Shown: positions 30,139-38,285 of the stretch, in pieces
Position numbering within the stretch: the first letter of the stretch is position 1
Layout of the letters: every line of letters starts with the position of its first letter
Assembly (NCBI GenBank): GCA_900170005.1
Contig: LT827128.1
Location: forward strand, 2,538,168 to 2,602,167
Direction: 5' to 3'
Source: Gordonibacter massiliensis (ex Traore et al. 2017)
Lineage (GTDB): Bacteria > Actinomycetota > Coriobacteriia > Coriobacteriales > Eggerthellaceae
DNA length: 64,000 nucleotides
The notes under the pieces: model-generated
What the model was told of the DNA's origin: nothing
Seen by the model: the letters and a program-made list of their open reading frames with translations, nothing else
The model's database searches: none
Program-made: the position numbers and the translations under genes

Positions 30139-31161
30139 CTAGCAAATCCTCGGCAGCTGTTCGCCTACGAGCATGTCCAAGATGCGCGTTCCGCCGAACG
30201 CCGTGCGCAGGAACACCTTCGAACCTCGATCGGGCTGCGAAGCGGCCACTTCGCCGATGACGGCGGCGTCGGCTCCGTAGCGGTTCGCGCGCATGGCAGC
30301 GAGCGCGGCGTCGGCCTCTTCGGCCGCCACCACGCACACCATCTTGCCTTCGTTCGCCACCTGCAGCGGATCGTAGCCCAGCATCTCGCAGGCTCCAAGA
30401 ACCGCCGGCTTCACCGGCACGGCGTCTTCGTCGACCGTGATGTCGGTGCCCGACTGCGCAGCCAGCTCGTTCAGCGTGGAGGCCAGGCCGCCGCGCGTGG
30501 GGTCGCGGAAGCAGCGCGTATGCGGCGCGGCCGCCAGCACCTCCGCGATAAGGTGGTTGAGCGGAGCGGCGTCGCTTTCCAAATCGGACGAGAAGGACAG
30601 CGACTCGCGGCAGCTCATGATGGTGATGCCGTGATCGCCCAGCGTGCCGGTGACGAGCACCTTGTCGCCGGGGCGGCACTGGGCGCCGCCCAGCTCCACA
30701 CCTGGGGCGAGCGTGCCCACGCCGCTCGTGTTGATGAACACGCCGTCGCCGTGGCCGCGGTTCACCACCTTCGTATCGCCCGTGACCAGCGCGACGCCCG
30801 CCTCGCGCGCGCATTCCGCCATGGAGGAGCAGATGCGCTTGAGGTCCTCGATGGGAAAGCCCTCTTCCAAGATGAAGCCGCAGCTGAGGTAGCGCGGCGT
30901 CGCGCCGCTCGTGGCCACGTCGTTCACCGTGCCGCACACGGCCAACCGTCCGATGTCGCCGCCGGGGAAGAAATGGGGCGTTACCACAAAGCTGTCGGTG
31001 GAGAAAGCCAGCCGCTCGCCCGATGCCGGCGTCGGCAAAACGGCGGCATCGTCGCCGCGTAGAAGCTCGTCGCCCGCATAGGCGGCGAAGAACACGTCGT
31101 CGATGATGCGCTTCATCATCGTCCCGCCGCTGCCGTGGCCGAGCATGACCGTGGTGTCCAT
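30139..31161 (-). CDS. hypE: Hydrogenase maturation protein HypE
   Basis: 340 residues of the AIR-synthase/PurM-like fold. The N-terminus has LGHGSGGTMMKRII, and the C-terminus ends in PRIC; that terminal cysteine is the residue carbamoylated by HypF and dehydrated to the cyanide ligand of [NiFe] hydrogenase. The ATG at 31161 follows TTGGAG. Nearby nikR suggests a nickel-enzyme context. HypABCDF and the hydrogenase itself are outside the window. Confidence 0.95.
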   Translation of the reverse strand: MDTTVMLGHGSGGTMMKRIIDDVFFAAYAGDELLRGDDAAVLPTPASGERLAFSTDSFVVTPHFFPGGDIGRLAVCGTVNDVATSGATPRYLSCGFILEEGFPIEDLKRICSSMAECAREAGVALVTGDTKVVNRGHGDGVFINTSGVGTLAPGVELGGAQCRPGDKVLVTGTLGDHGITIMSCRESLSFSSDLESDAAPLNHLIAEVLAAAPHTRCFRDPTRGGLASTLNELAAQSGTDITVDEDAVPVKPAVLGACEMLGYDPLQVANEGKMVCVVAAEEADAALAAMRANRYGADAAVIGEVAASQPDRGSKVFLRTAFGGTRILDMLVGEQLPRIC

Positions 31162-31181
31162 AAAGCTCCAATCATCGAACT

Positions 31182-31310
31182 TTGTCATCTTGAGCGGAGC
31201 CGCGCAGCGGCGCAGTCGAAGGATCCCGTGCGGCGTTAGCCATGATATCTCCTGCTAACGCCGCACGGGATCCTTCGACTGCGGCCTACGGCCTTCGCTC
31301 AGGATGACAA
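31182..31310. repeat. Large inverted repeat, family 2 (29-bp perfect inner stem)
   Basis: 31212-31240 and 31254-31282 are perfectly complementary over 29 bp around a 13-nt loop; outer flanks (TTGTCATCTTGAGCG / CGCTCAGGATGACAA) pair imperfectly. It fills the spacer between nikR and hypE. The TCATCCTGAGCG...GTCGAAGGATC theme also occurs at 22345-22440. It could terminate nikR transcripts or form an RNA structure between the two genes. Confidence 0.8.
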
Positions 31311-31314
31311 CACA

Positions 31315-31737
31315 CTATATATGCTGCCCGGTGGTGGTGACCACCAAGCGGCCGTTCTTCACGCCCTTCGTGCCCAGGATGAGGTTCGCGATATCCTGCA
31401 CGAGGCCCGTCTCGCCGCGCAACACGATGACTTCGAGGCAGTTGTGCTCGTCGAGGTGCACGTGCATGGACGACACGATGGAGTCGAGGTATTCGTGCTG
31501 GATGGCGTGCAGCTTCTCCTGCAAGTCGCTGGCGTGGTGGCTGAACACGATGGTGAGCGTGCCCATGACCTCCGTGCCGGGCGTCGCGCATTCCTCTTCC
31601 ACAAGCGCATCGCGCACCAGATCGCGCACGACTTCGCTGCGATTCTTCGCCAGGCCGCGACGCGCGACGAGCCGGTCGAACCGCACGAGCAGGTCCTCGG
31701 GCATCGCCACCGAAAATCGCATGAGGTCGTTGCTCAT
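31315..31737 (-). CDS. nikR: Nickel-responsive regulator NikR
   Basis: 140 residues: ribbon-helix-helix DNA-binding domain (residues 1-45) and ACT-like metal domain. H81, H92, H94 and C100 reproduce the nickel-site spacing of E. coli NikR (H76, H87, H89, C95). NikR represses nickel uptake genes when nickel is sufficient. It lies between the small gene at 31747-32001 and hypE on the same strand. Confidence 0.93.
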   Translation of the reverse strand: MSNDLMRFSVAMPEDLLVRFDRLVARRGLAKNRSEVVRDLVRDALVEEECATPGTEVMGTLTIVFSHHASDLQEKLHAIQHEYLDSIVSSMHVHLDEHNCLEVIVLRGETGLVQDIANLILGTKGVKNGRLVVTTTGQHI

Positions 31738-31746
31738 GAGCGCGCC

Positions 31747-32001
31747 TTAGACCAGGTTGACGGTGACGCCGCCAGCTGCCTCGGCATCGTCCTCGAGCGC
31801 GTCTTTCGCCTCGTCGAGCAGCGCGCGCACGTCATCGAGCATCGCCTGAGCGGCGTGCATCTTCTCGGACACGGTGGCGAAGCCGGCGTCGCCCGCCATA
31901 TGTCCCAGCGTGTGCGCCCAGCGGCGCTCCAGCTTCAGGTGGTCGTCTATCTGCTCGATCATCTGCTCGAATTGCCCGGTGTTCACTCCGTTGGTGCACA
32001 T
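31747..32001 (-). CDS. Unknown small helical protein upstream of nikR
   Basis: 84 residues, mostly amphipathic helix (GQFEQMIEQIDDHLKLERRWAHTLGHMAGDAGFATVSEKMHAAQAMLDDVRALLDEAKDAL) with an N-terminal cysteine and four histidines. A strong AGGAGG precedes the ATG. It is 9 bp from nikR and clearly cotranscribed, so a role in nickel or hydrogenase biology is possible. No family was recognised. Confidence 0.65.
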   Translation of the reverse strand: MCTNGVNTGQFEQMIEQIDDHLKLERRWAHTLGHMAGDAGFATVSEKMHAAQAMLDDVRALLDEAKDALEDDAEAAGGVTVNLV

Positions 32002-32013
32002 AACATGCCTCCT

Positions 32014-32040
32014 GTATCGTTTTGCGGCGACCGCCCATAC
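32014..32040. promoter_or_regulatory. Possible NikR-type operator
   Basis: GTATCG and CCATAC flank a 15-bp spacer, close to the E. coli NikR operator GTATGA-N16-TCATAC but one base shorter. It lies in the divergent region between the nikR operon and the plus-strand gene at 32140. NikR operators differ between species, so this is only suggestive. Confidence 0.3.
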
Positions 32041-32139
32041 GCGCGTCGCCGTTTCCGTTTGTTCTTGCTATCATGATCGTTATACGTGGAACGCCCGGCG
32101 ACTGCAAGGGACAGTGTGAAAAATTCCGCAAAAGGTAAC

Positions 32140-32598
32140 ATGTACGAGGCGACGCTCGAAGAGACGCGGGAGCTGTTCGCGCCCTATCTGGAAGGCGCGC
32201 CCTCCGGCGTGGTGTGCGTCGTTGCGGCGCGGGCGCTCGGCGACCAGGCGCTAGGAGCCCTTGAAAGCTCGGCGGCGGCGCTGGGATACGGACGCTCCTG
32301 CTGCATGTACGCCACGTTGCGCCCCGTGCATGCGGAAGACGATGCTGCGCTCGACAGCCAGGCGCTGTTCTTGCTGATGGAAGGGCTTGACCCGCTGGTC
32401 GTTGTCGCGGCTGACGCCGAGGCGGCCCGGGCGCTCGGCGGCGCGTACCGGCAAGACGTTCCCGTCGACGCGCCCTGCCGCCTGTTCGGCCGCGACGCCG
32501 TGGCGTTCACCTCGTTCGAAGGCATGCTGGACGATCCGCAGAGCAAGCAGGCCGCCTGGGCCCTGCTGAAGAAGCTGCCGAGGTTCGGCGAACGCTAG
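32140..32598 (+). CDS. Conserved-looking protein of unknown function
   Basis: 152 residues from the ATG at 32140, preceded by AAAGG; an earlier in-frame start lacks a site. The sequence is a compact alpha/beta pattern: VVCVVAARALGD, LMEGLDPLVVVAADAEAARAL and a C-terminal FGRDAVAFTSFEGMLDDPQSKQAAWALLKKLP. There are no membrane helices. It is divergent from the nikR operon. The family is not recognised. Confidence 0.65.
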   Translation: MYEATLEETRELFAPYLEGAPSGVVCVVAARALGDQALGALESSAAALGYGRSCCMYATLRPVHAEDDAALDSQALFLLMEGLDPLVVVAADAEAARALGGAYRQDVPVDAPCRLFGRDAVAFTSFEGMLDDPQSKQAAWALLKKLPRFGER

Positions 32599-32711
32599 AG
32601 ACAGGTTTGCGTCGAGCGCCGCCGGGGGCTTAGCGACTGCTGCAGGTTGGCCGACATCCTTGCCTTGAGCGGGTCGAGCCGCTTCGCTCGACCCGCATTT
32701 CCACGGTGCGC

Positions 32712-34124
32712 TTACGCGGTCACCACGCGCTCGGCGGCGTCCAGCAGGTCGTGCACCTCGTCTACCGTCTCGGCCTCGGCGTACACGCGCACGAGCGGCT
32801 CGGTGCCAGAGGGGCGCATCATGACCCACGCGTCGCCCTCCAGGTAAAACTTCACGCCGTCGCGGCGGTCGACGTCCACGACCTTCTTGCCGCACACCTC
32901 GTCGGGCGCGTAGCCGGGCACGACGCTGGCGCGGAAGTTCGCCATCTGCTCCTCGGTGATCTTCAGGCCGCGGCGCTCGAACTCCAGCTTGCCCACCTTC
33001 TCGAACATGTCGTCCACCAGCTGGCCCAGGCTCATGCCGCGCTGCGCCATGGTCTCGGCCAGAAGCAGCGCCATGAGCAGGCCGTCGCGCTCCATGACAT
33101 GGCTAGGGATGCCGATGCCACCCGACTCCTCGCCGCCCAGCATGACGTCGCCCTTCTCCATCTCGGCGTAGATCCACTTGAAGCCCACCGGCGTGCTGGT
33201 GAGCTCCAGCCCCAGGCGCTTGCACTGGCGCGCGAGCATGGCCGACGCCGTGATGGTGGACACCACGCGGCCGCGCTGGCCTTTGTCCTCGGCCAGGTGG
33301 GAAACGAGCAGCGTGATGATGCGGTGCGGGTTCACGAAGTTGCCGTGCTCGTCCACCGCGCCGATGCGGTCGGCGTCGCCGTCGTTGATGAAGCCGGCGT
33401 CGAAGCCCAGTTCGGGCACCTTGGCGATGCAGCGGTCGACCCAGGGCGGAATGGGCTCGGGGTGCAGACCGTCGAACGTGGGGTCCTCGGCGTTGTTGAT
33501 CTCGCACACCTCCACGCCCAGGTCGCGCAGCAGCCCGGCGAGGTGCTTGCGGCCCGCGCCGTACAGCGGGTCCACCACCACGCGCAGGTTCGCGTTGCGG
33601 ATGGCTTCGGCATCGACGCCCTTTTTGAGGGTGTCGAGATAAGCGGTCATGAGGTCGGTTTCCTCGCAGGCCCCGCGCGCGTCGGTGGCGGTTTCGGGCA
33701 GCACGGCCTCCACGCGGTCGGTGAACTCCTTGCCTGCCGCGCCGCCGTCGGCCATGCGCAGCTTCACGCCCAGGTACTCGGCCGGGTTGTGGCTGCTGGT
33801 GAGCATGATGCCGCCCACCGCGTCGGCGTCCTGCGCCACCGACCAGCACAGCGTGGGCGTGGGGCAGTAGTCCTGCGTGAGCAGCGCGCGGAAGCCGTGA
33901 GCTGCCGCGACCTCGGCTGCGAGGCGCGCGTAGGCGTGCGCGTCTTGGCGGCAGTCGTGCCCCACGATGAGGGTGCCGGGGGCGTCGGCCGGGCGGCCGG
34001 CCGCAACGGCGTCCTCCTTGAAGATGTGGGCCGCTGCGTCGACGACGCGCACCAGGTTGTCGTTCGTGAAATCTTCACCGATGATGGCGCGCCATCCGTC
34101 GGTGCCGAAGTGTATGTCTGCCAC
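32712..34124 (-). CDS. Phosphoglucomutase/phosphomannomutase
   Basis: 470 residues of the alpha-D-phosphohexomutase superfamily. The start chosen is the GTG at 34124, 6 nt after AAAGGAC; the ATG six codons upstream has no ribosome-binding site. Motifs in order: GTDGWRA near the N-terminus, the phosphoserine loop TSSHNP, the Mg-binding DGDADR (in INDGDADRIGAV), GGEESGG, and RPSGTEP in the phosphate-binding domain. It interconverts hexose 1- and 6-phosphates, supplying sugar nucleotides. Nearby galE works on the products. Confidence 0.92.
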   Translation of the reverse strand: MADIHFGTDGWRAIIGEDFTNDNLVRVVDAAAHIFKEDAVAAGRPADAPGTLIVGHDCRQDAHAYARLAAEVAAAHGFRALLTQDYCPTPTLCWSVAQDADAVGGIMLTSSHNPAEYLGVKLRMADGGAAGKEFTDRVEAVLPETATDARGACEETDLMTAYLDTLKKGVDAEAIRNANLRVVVDPLYGAGRKHLAGLLRDLGVEVCEINNAEDPTFDGLHPEPIPPWVDRCIAKVPELGFDAGFINDGDADRIGAVDEHGNFVNPHRIITLLVSHLAEDKGQRGRVVSTITASAMLARQCKRLGLELTSTPVGFKWIYAEMEKGDVMLGGEESGGIGIPSHVMERDGLLMALLLAETMAQRGMSLGQLVDDMFEKVGKLEFERRGLKITEEQMANFRASVVPGYAPDEVCGKKVVDVDRRDGVKFYLEGDAWVMMRPSGTEPLVRVYAEAETVDEVHDLLDAAERVVTA

Positions 34125-34316
34125 TGCTTGTCCTTTCCACATGGGAAGCTTCGAGGGCGAGCGGAAAACCGCGCTCGCCATGTTCTCGTATTATAGTCAA
34201 TGGCTTCGGCGCGCGGCCGAATCTAGCCAAGTCGATGCAGGATCATCATCGACCTCGCAAAAACATCGGGAAAACCCAAGGCGAAGCGAAGGACCCGAAA
34301 AAAATCCGAAGGACCG

Positions 34317-34352
34317 GAAGAGTCTGAAGAGTCTGAAGAGTCCGAAGGATCA
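34317..34352. repeat. 9-bp tandem repeat
   Basis: Four successive copies of GAAGAGTCT, the last two diverged, within the roughly 900-bp gene-free interval between the phosphohexomutase and galE. Confidence 0.65.
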
Positions 34353-34380
34353 GAAAACCGAACTCAATTTTTCAGTGATC

Positions 34381-34640
34381 AAAAAATCATCGCCGTTATT
34401 TGGCGATCGGAACAGCATCGCTGACTTTTGTCGATCGAAGAACCATCGTCCGTTTTTGTGGTGCTCGGGGAATCGTCATCGTTTTTGCGATGCTCGAGGT
34501 TGGGAAGTCGCCGCTCATTTTTTGGTGGTTGAGAAACTCATTGCCGTTTTTTCGGCTGTCTTTTTTGGATGCCGATTTTCGAAGCGCAGCTCTTTTTTGG
34601 TTCCGGAAATATCATGCCGAAATTTTGAGTGCTTCCTTGA
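34381..34640. repeat. Degenerate tandem array of T-rich stem-loops
   Basis: About seven or eight units of 28-33 bp, each with a run of 4-6 T flanked by short complementary arms, for example CATCG-TTTTT-GCGATG, CGCC-GTTATT-TGGCG and GCCG-TTTTTT-CGGC. The array is more AT-rich than its surroundings. No convincing gene covers it. Confidence 0.55.
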
Positions 34641-34697
34641 TAGTTAGCTCAGAAGAGGTGGCTCTAAGGATGTGATTCCCCCGACGCGCCGTCGGAA

Positions 34698-34713
34698 TGT
34701 TTCACGTGAAACG
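34698..34713. other. parS-like site, outlier copy
   Basis: TGTTTCACGTGAAACG matches the chromosomal ParB-binding site parS at 15 of 16 positions. It is 21.5 kb from the dense cluster starting at 56197. Small hairpins at 34681-34695 and 34725-34762 flank it. Confidence 0.8.
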
Positions 34714-34724
34714 AAGGCCGAACG

Positions 34725-34762
34725 CAGATCGAGGCCGCAGGGGGGAGCGCGGCCTCGATCTG
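34725..34762. terminator. Hairpin upstream of galE
   Basis: A 14-bp perfect stem (CAGATCGAGGCCGC and complement) with a 10-nt loop, no T run. It could be a leader structure of galE or a terminator-like element. The next 250 bp to galE are AT-rich with a TTGTCA hexamer at 34835-34840, and no gene. Confidence 0.45.
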
Positions 34763-35021
34763 GACGAGTGAAGAGAGAAAGAGTGGAGGAGTTTTTCTCT
34801 TGCTCGCGGCATATCTTATCGGACTAATTATACTTTGTCAAGAATATCTTTGCTTTCGGATAAATAATATTTCATGCGTGTTGCGCAAGCGTTACGCCTC
34901 GTTAGCTACTGTGTTGCTTTCGACGAGGACGTTCCTCACCCGCTTCGTTGCCGTTACAATATCCGCGACGGACAAGCTCACACGCGGCGCAGCGGCGCCG
35001 GAAACGAAAGCGAGAATTGCC

Positions 35022-36152
35022 ATGGCGAACAAGAGCCTTGCGAAGGATCATGCCGACACCTGCGTACTCGTCACCGGGGGCGCCGGCTTCATCGGCAGCC
35101 ACACGTGCGTCGAGCTGCTGAACCAGGGATACCGTGTGGTCGTGGTGGACGATCTGAGCAATTCGAGCGAAGTCGCGCTCGACCGCGTGCGGCGCATCAC
35201 CGGCGTGGACGACGACCGGCTCGCCTTCTACGAGGCGAACGTGCTCGACCGCGCGGCGCTCGCGCAGGTTTTCGAAGAGCACGACATCGATGCCATCATC
35301 CACTTCGCTGGTTTCAAGGCCGTGGGCGAAAGCGTGCAGAAGCCGCTCGAGTACTACTGGAACAACTTCGCCGGCACGCTCGTGCTGTGCGACGTGGCGC
35401 GCGACCACGGCGTGAAGAACATCGTGTTCTCGTCGAGCGCCACCGTGTACGGCGAGCCCGAGTTCATCCCCATAACCGAGGATTGCCCGAAGCACGAGGC
35501 CACCAACCCGTACGGCCAGACGAAAAGCATGCTCGAGCAGGTGCTCACCGACCTGTACGTGGGCGACAACGAGTGGAACGTCGTGCTGCTGCGCTACTTC
35601 AACCCCATCGGCGCGCATGAGAGCGGCTTGATCGGAGAGGACCCGAAGGGCATCCCGAACAACCTGCTGCCCTACGTGGCGCAGGTGGCCGTGGGCAAGC
35701 TGGAGCGCGTGGGCGTTTTCGGCGACGACTACCCCACCCACGACGGCACGGGCGTGCGCGACTACATCCATGTGGTCGATTTGGCGCGCGGGCATGTGGC
35801 GGCGCTCGACTGGATGGGCGGCAAAGTGGGAACCGGCAAGGCCGACACGCTCGGCACCCTCTCCGGAGAGCCGGCCGACGATGGCACGCGCCGCGGCGTG
35901 GGTATCTTCAACCTGGGCACGGGCACCGGCTCGAGTGTGCTCGACGTCATCCACGCTTTCGAACGCGCGTGCGGCAAAACGCTGCCCTACGAAGTGAAGC
36001 CGCGCCGCGCGGGCGACGTCGCGGTGAATTACGCCGCGTGCGACAAAGCCCGCGAGGAGCTGGGATGGACGGCCGAGTACGACCTCGAGCGCATGTGCGC
36101 CGACGGTTGGCGTTGGCAGTCGCAGAACCCGAACGGCTACGCCACGGCCTAA
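35022..36152 (+). CDS. galE: UDP-glucose 4-epimerase
   Basis: 376 residues. VLVTGGAGFIGSHTCVELL is the Rossmann dinucleotide-binding motif; SSSATVYG and YGQTK supply the catalytic Ser and the Tyr-x3-Lys pair; RYFNPIGAH and the C-terminal substrate loop follow. It interconverts UDP-glucose and UDP-galactose with bound NAD. The ATG at 35022 has only a weak GCGAG upstream, but the Rossmann motif starts shortly after it. About 20 additional residues (EPADDGTRRGV region) are inserted before the GIFNLGTGTGSSVLD motif, compared with the E. coli enzyme. Confidence 0.95.
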   Translation: MANKSLAKDHADTCVLVTGGAGFIGSHTCVELLNQGYRVVVVDDLSNSSEVALDRVRRITGVDDDRLAFYEANVLDRAALAQVFEEHDIDAIIHFAGFKAVGESVQKPLEYYWNNFAGTLVLCDVARDHGVKNIVFSSSATVYGEPEFIPITEDCPKHEATNPYGQTKSMLEQVLTDLYVGDNEWNVVLLRYFNPIGAHESGLIGEDPKGIPNNLLPYVAQVAVGKLERVGVFGDDYPTHDGTGVRDYIHVVDLARGHVAALDWMGGKVGTGKADTLGTLSGEPADDGTRRGVGIFNLGTGTGSSVLDVIHAFERACGKTLPYEVKPRRAGDVAVNYAACDKAREELGWTAEYDLERMCADGWRWQSQNPNGYATA

Positions 36153-36186
36153 CACGCGGAAACGCGAAGCGCTTCGACTCGATTGC

Positions 36187-36216
36187 AAGGCCCTCGGCAC
36201 ACGAGCCGGGGGCCTT
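36187..36216 (+). terminator. Terminator downstream of galE
   Basis: AAGGCCC...GGGCCTT stem with inner CGGC/GCCG pairs, 35 bp after the galE stop, followed by GTCTTTTG. It separates galE from the convergent diguanylate cyclase gene. Confidence 0.75.
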
Positions 36217-36236
36217 GTCTTTTGCGGGCCCCCGGG

Positions 36237-38084
36237 TTAGCGGTGCGTCCGCTTTTCCTGGTACATGGCGCGGTCGGCGGCATCGAACAGCTCTTGATAC
36301 GTCGTTCCATCGCTGGGATAGCGCGCCACCCCCACGCTGAGAGTGACCGGTACGCCCATATCGCGCGAAACGATGGCCACGCGGTCGCGAAGCGCCGTGC
36401 GCTTCGCCGCGATGGCATCCGCGTCCTCCGCGCCCGCCGCGAACGCGACGAACTCGTCGCCGCCTACGCGTCCCACAGGATCGTCGCGGCGGAACACGTC
36501 GAACAATGCTTCCGCGATGGCAACCAGGGCCTGGTCTCCCATGCTGTGCCCGCAGCTGTCGTTGATCTGCTTGAAGCGATCCACGTCGATCACGAACAAC
36601 AGCCCGCTATCATGCTGGAGGAGCGCCTCGGCGATCCGCTCCTCCGCGGTGACCTTGTTGAGCGCTTTCGTCAACCCATCCATCTGGGAGCGCATGGTAA
36701 GCTGCTCTTCCAAAGCGCGCTGCTGGGTGACGTCGACCATTTTTCCCACGACGGCGTACGGTTCGGAACCTTCGTACAAATACCGGAAGGTGATCGAGAA
36801 CCAGCGGTACTCGCCGGTGAGCACGCGCACGCGGACGGTGGACTCACGCGTCTCGCCCGGCGGCGACGGATGCTTCAGCACCTGGTCGATCTCGGCAAGA
36901 TCGTCTTCGTGGAAGTCGACGAGTTTCAGATCCCGTTCCAGATAGCGCTCCCGTCGCAGGCTGTCGAGCGCAAACACGTTGCGGGCGTTGGGAGTGAGCT
37001 CCAAAACGTCGTCGGCGTAGGAGTACTCGAACAGCACCGTGTCGGAAAATTCCGCGAGCACCGCGTAGCGCTCGGCCTCCCGCAGCGCACGACGCCGAAA
37101 ACGGCCGATGACGAGCGCCACCACGATGCAGGAGATGGTGCTGACAACGATGAGCGCCGCTCCGGCGAGCACGGTGTCTTGCAAGATGACCTGGGAGTGC
37201 TCGGCGATCGTGTTCTCTTCGGTGAAGTTGACGATGGTCCAATCGTTCACGTTGAGCCGTACGGACGTGAAGAACAGCATCTTGCCGTCACGCTGCCCGA
37301 TGGACACCGTGGCGACATCGTGCTCGTTTTCCACGTTGGCGCGCATCTCTTCCACGGTGGGTTCAGAGAACCCGTTGTCGAGCAGAACGTCGTACAGGTT
37401 GAGGCCGTCGTAGGCCTCCGATTCTCCCGAGTCGATGATGATGGTGCCGTCGCCCTTCATGAGCACGGACCCCAGCAGTATCACCTGCGATTTGATCTGG
37501 TTGGTCTCGATGAGGGTGTGCGCATCGACCACGCTGCGCAACACGCCCACGACTTCGCCGTCTTTCGTCACCGGTTCGGCGATGCTGTAGAAGTACCCGT
37601 CCAACCGGTTCGACTTGCGAACCTCCGACACCACGTCCTGACCGGCCTCGAGCATCCTGAGCGTTTCCCTATCTCTCGCGTGTTCGGAGGATTCGTCGAC
37701 CCCCTCTTCGAGCGACGCGATCGAGGAATACGTCACCCGATACGACCCGCGCTCGTTCCACGTATCCAAAAACTTCGAGAACGCCTCACCTTCAGGATCG
37801 ACGTCGGACGACTCCGCCAACGTTCTGATAGTCGATATCGTGTTGCGGATCTCGCTCATCGATGATTCCACCTCGACCTTCTGCGCCGTGGTGAAATCGT
37901 TCATCCCCTCACTCGACATCTTGTAGAACTCGCTGTTCAGAGACGCGGAGTACGCTGAGAACACACCGTAGATGATAAGCCCCACAACAAGGATCGGCGC
38001 AGCGAAAAGAATGACCGACCGCGGAGAGTCGAACAGGCGGCGCCTCTGCCGCTTGCCCGTCGTGCTATCGCCCCGCTCGCCCAT
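36237..38084 (-). CDS. Membrane-bound diguanylate cyclase with dCACHE-like sensor and PAS domain
   Basis: 615 residues: helix at about 24-46, extracytoplasmic sensor domain (about 47-325) of the double-CACHE kind, second helix (about 330-350), a PAS domain (FSDTVLFEYSYADDVLELTPNA to VDVTQQRALE) and a C-terminal GGDEF domain. The signature is intact (GRVGGDEFVAF), and RRDD five residues before it is the product-inhibition I-site. It should make cyclic di-GMP in response to an external ligand. It appears to be a single-gene unit convergent to galE. Confidence 0.92.
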   Translation of the reverse strand: MGERGDSTTGKRQRRRLFDSPRSVILFAAPILVVGLIIYGVFSAYSASLNSEFYKMSSEGMNDFTTAQKVEVESSMSEIRNTISTIRTLAESSDVDPEGEAFSKFLDTWNERGSYRVTYSSIASLEEGVDESSEHARDRETLRMLEAGQDVVSEVRKSNRLDGYFYSIAEPVTKDGEVVGVLRSVVDAHTLIETNQIKSQVILLGSVLMKGDGTIIIDSGESEAYDGLNLYDVLLDNGFSEPTVEEMRANVENEHDVATVSIGQRDGKMLFFTSVRLNVNDWTIVNFTEENTIAEHSQVILQDTVLAGAALIVVSTISCIVVALVIGRFRRRALREAERYAVLAEFSDTVLFEYSYADDVLELTPNARNVFALDSLRRERYLERDLKLVDFHEDDLAEIDQVLKHPSPPGETRESTVRVRVLTGEYRWFSITFRYLYEGSEPYAVVGKMVDVTQQRALEEQLTMRSQMDGLTKALNKVTAEERIAEALLQHDSGLLFVIDVDRFKQINDSCGHSMGDQALVAIAEALFDVFRRDDPVGRVGGDEFVAFAAGAEDADAIAAKRTALRDRVAIVSRDMGVPVTLSVGVARYPSDGTTYQELFDAADRAMYQEKRTHR

Positions 38085-38226
38085 CAGGTACCTCTCCTTA
38101 GCATCTTCCTATCAGCCGTCAAGCGCGAAGGCCCCGGCTTTCGGCCGCATCGCGGAGCCGCCAGTATGCATCGACCGAATCGAAAAGACAAGGTCGCTGA
38201 AAAAGCGGGTACGGCCCGTTACGCGG

Positions 38227-38265
38227 CGGCGCCCACCCCCTGCGATGCCGACGGGGTGGGCGCCG
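38227..38265 (-). terminator. Terminator of the LCP gene
   Basis: A 13-bp perfect stem (CGGCGCCCACCCC and complement) around a 13-nt loop, 20 bp beyond the stop codon of the LytR-CpsA-Psr gene on the minus strand. No T run follows. Confidence 0.65.
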
Positions 38266-38285
38266 ATTGCGCTGTCGAGTCAAAG

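Noticed and set aside
34381-34640. CRISPR array
   Set aside because: Units are degenerate, without identical repeats and unique spacers, and there are no cas genes in the window.
33967-34647. Plus-strand gene over the 5' end of the phosphohexomutase and the repeat array
   Set aside because: Composition follows the antisense strand and the repeats, and there is no ribosome-binding site or conserved motif.
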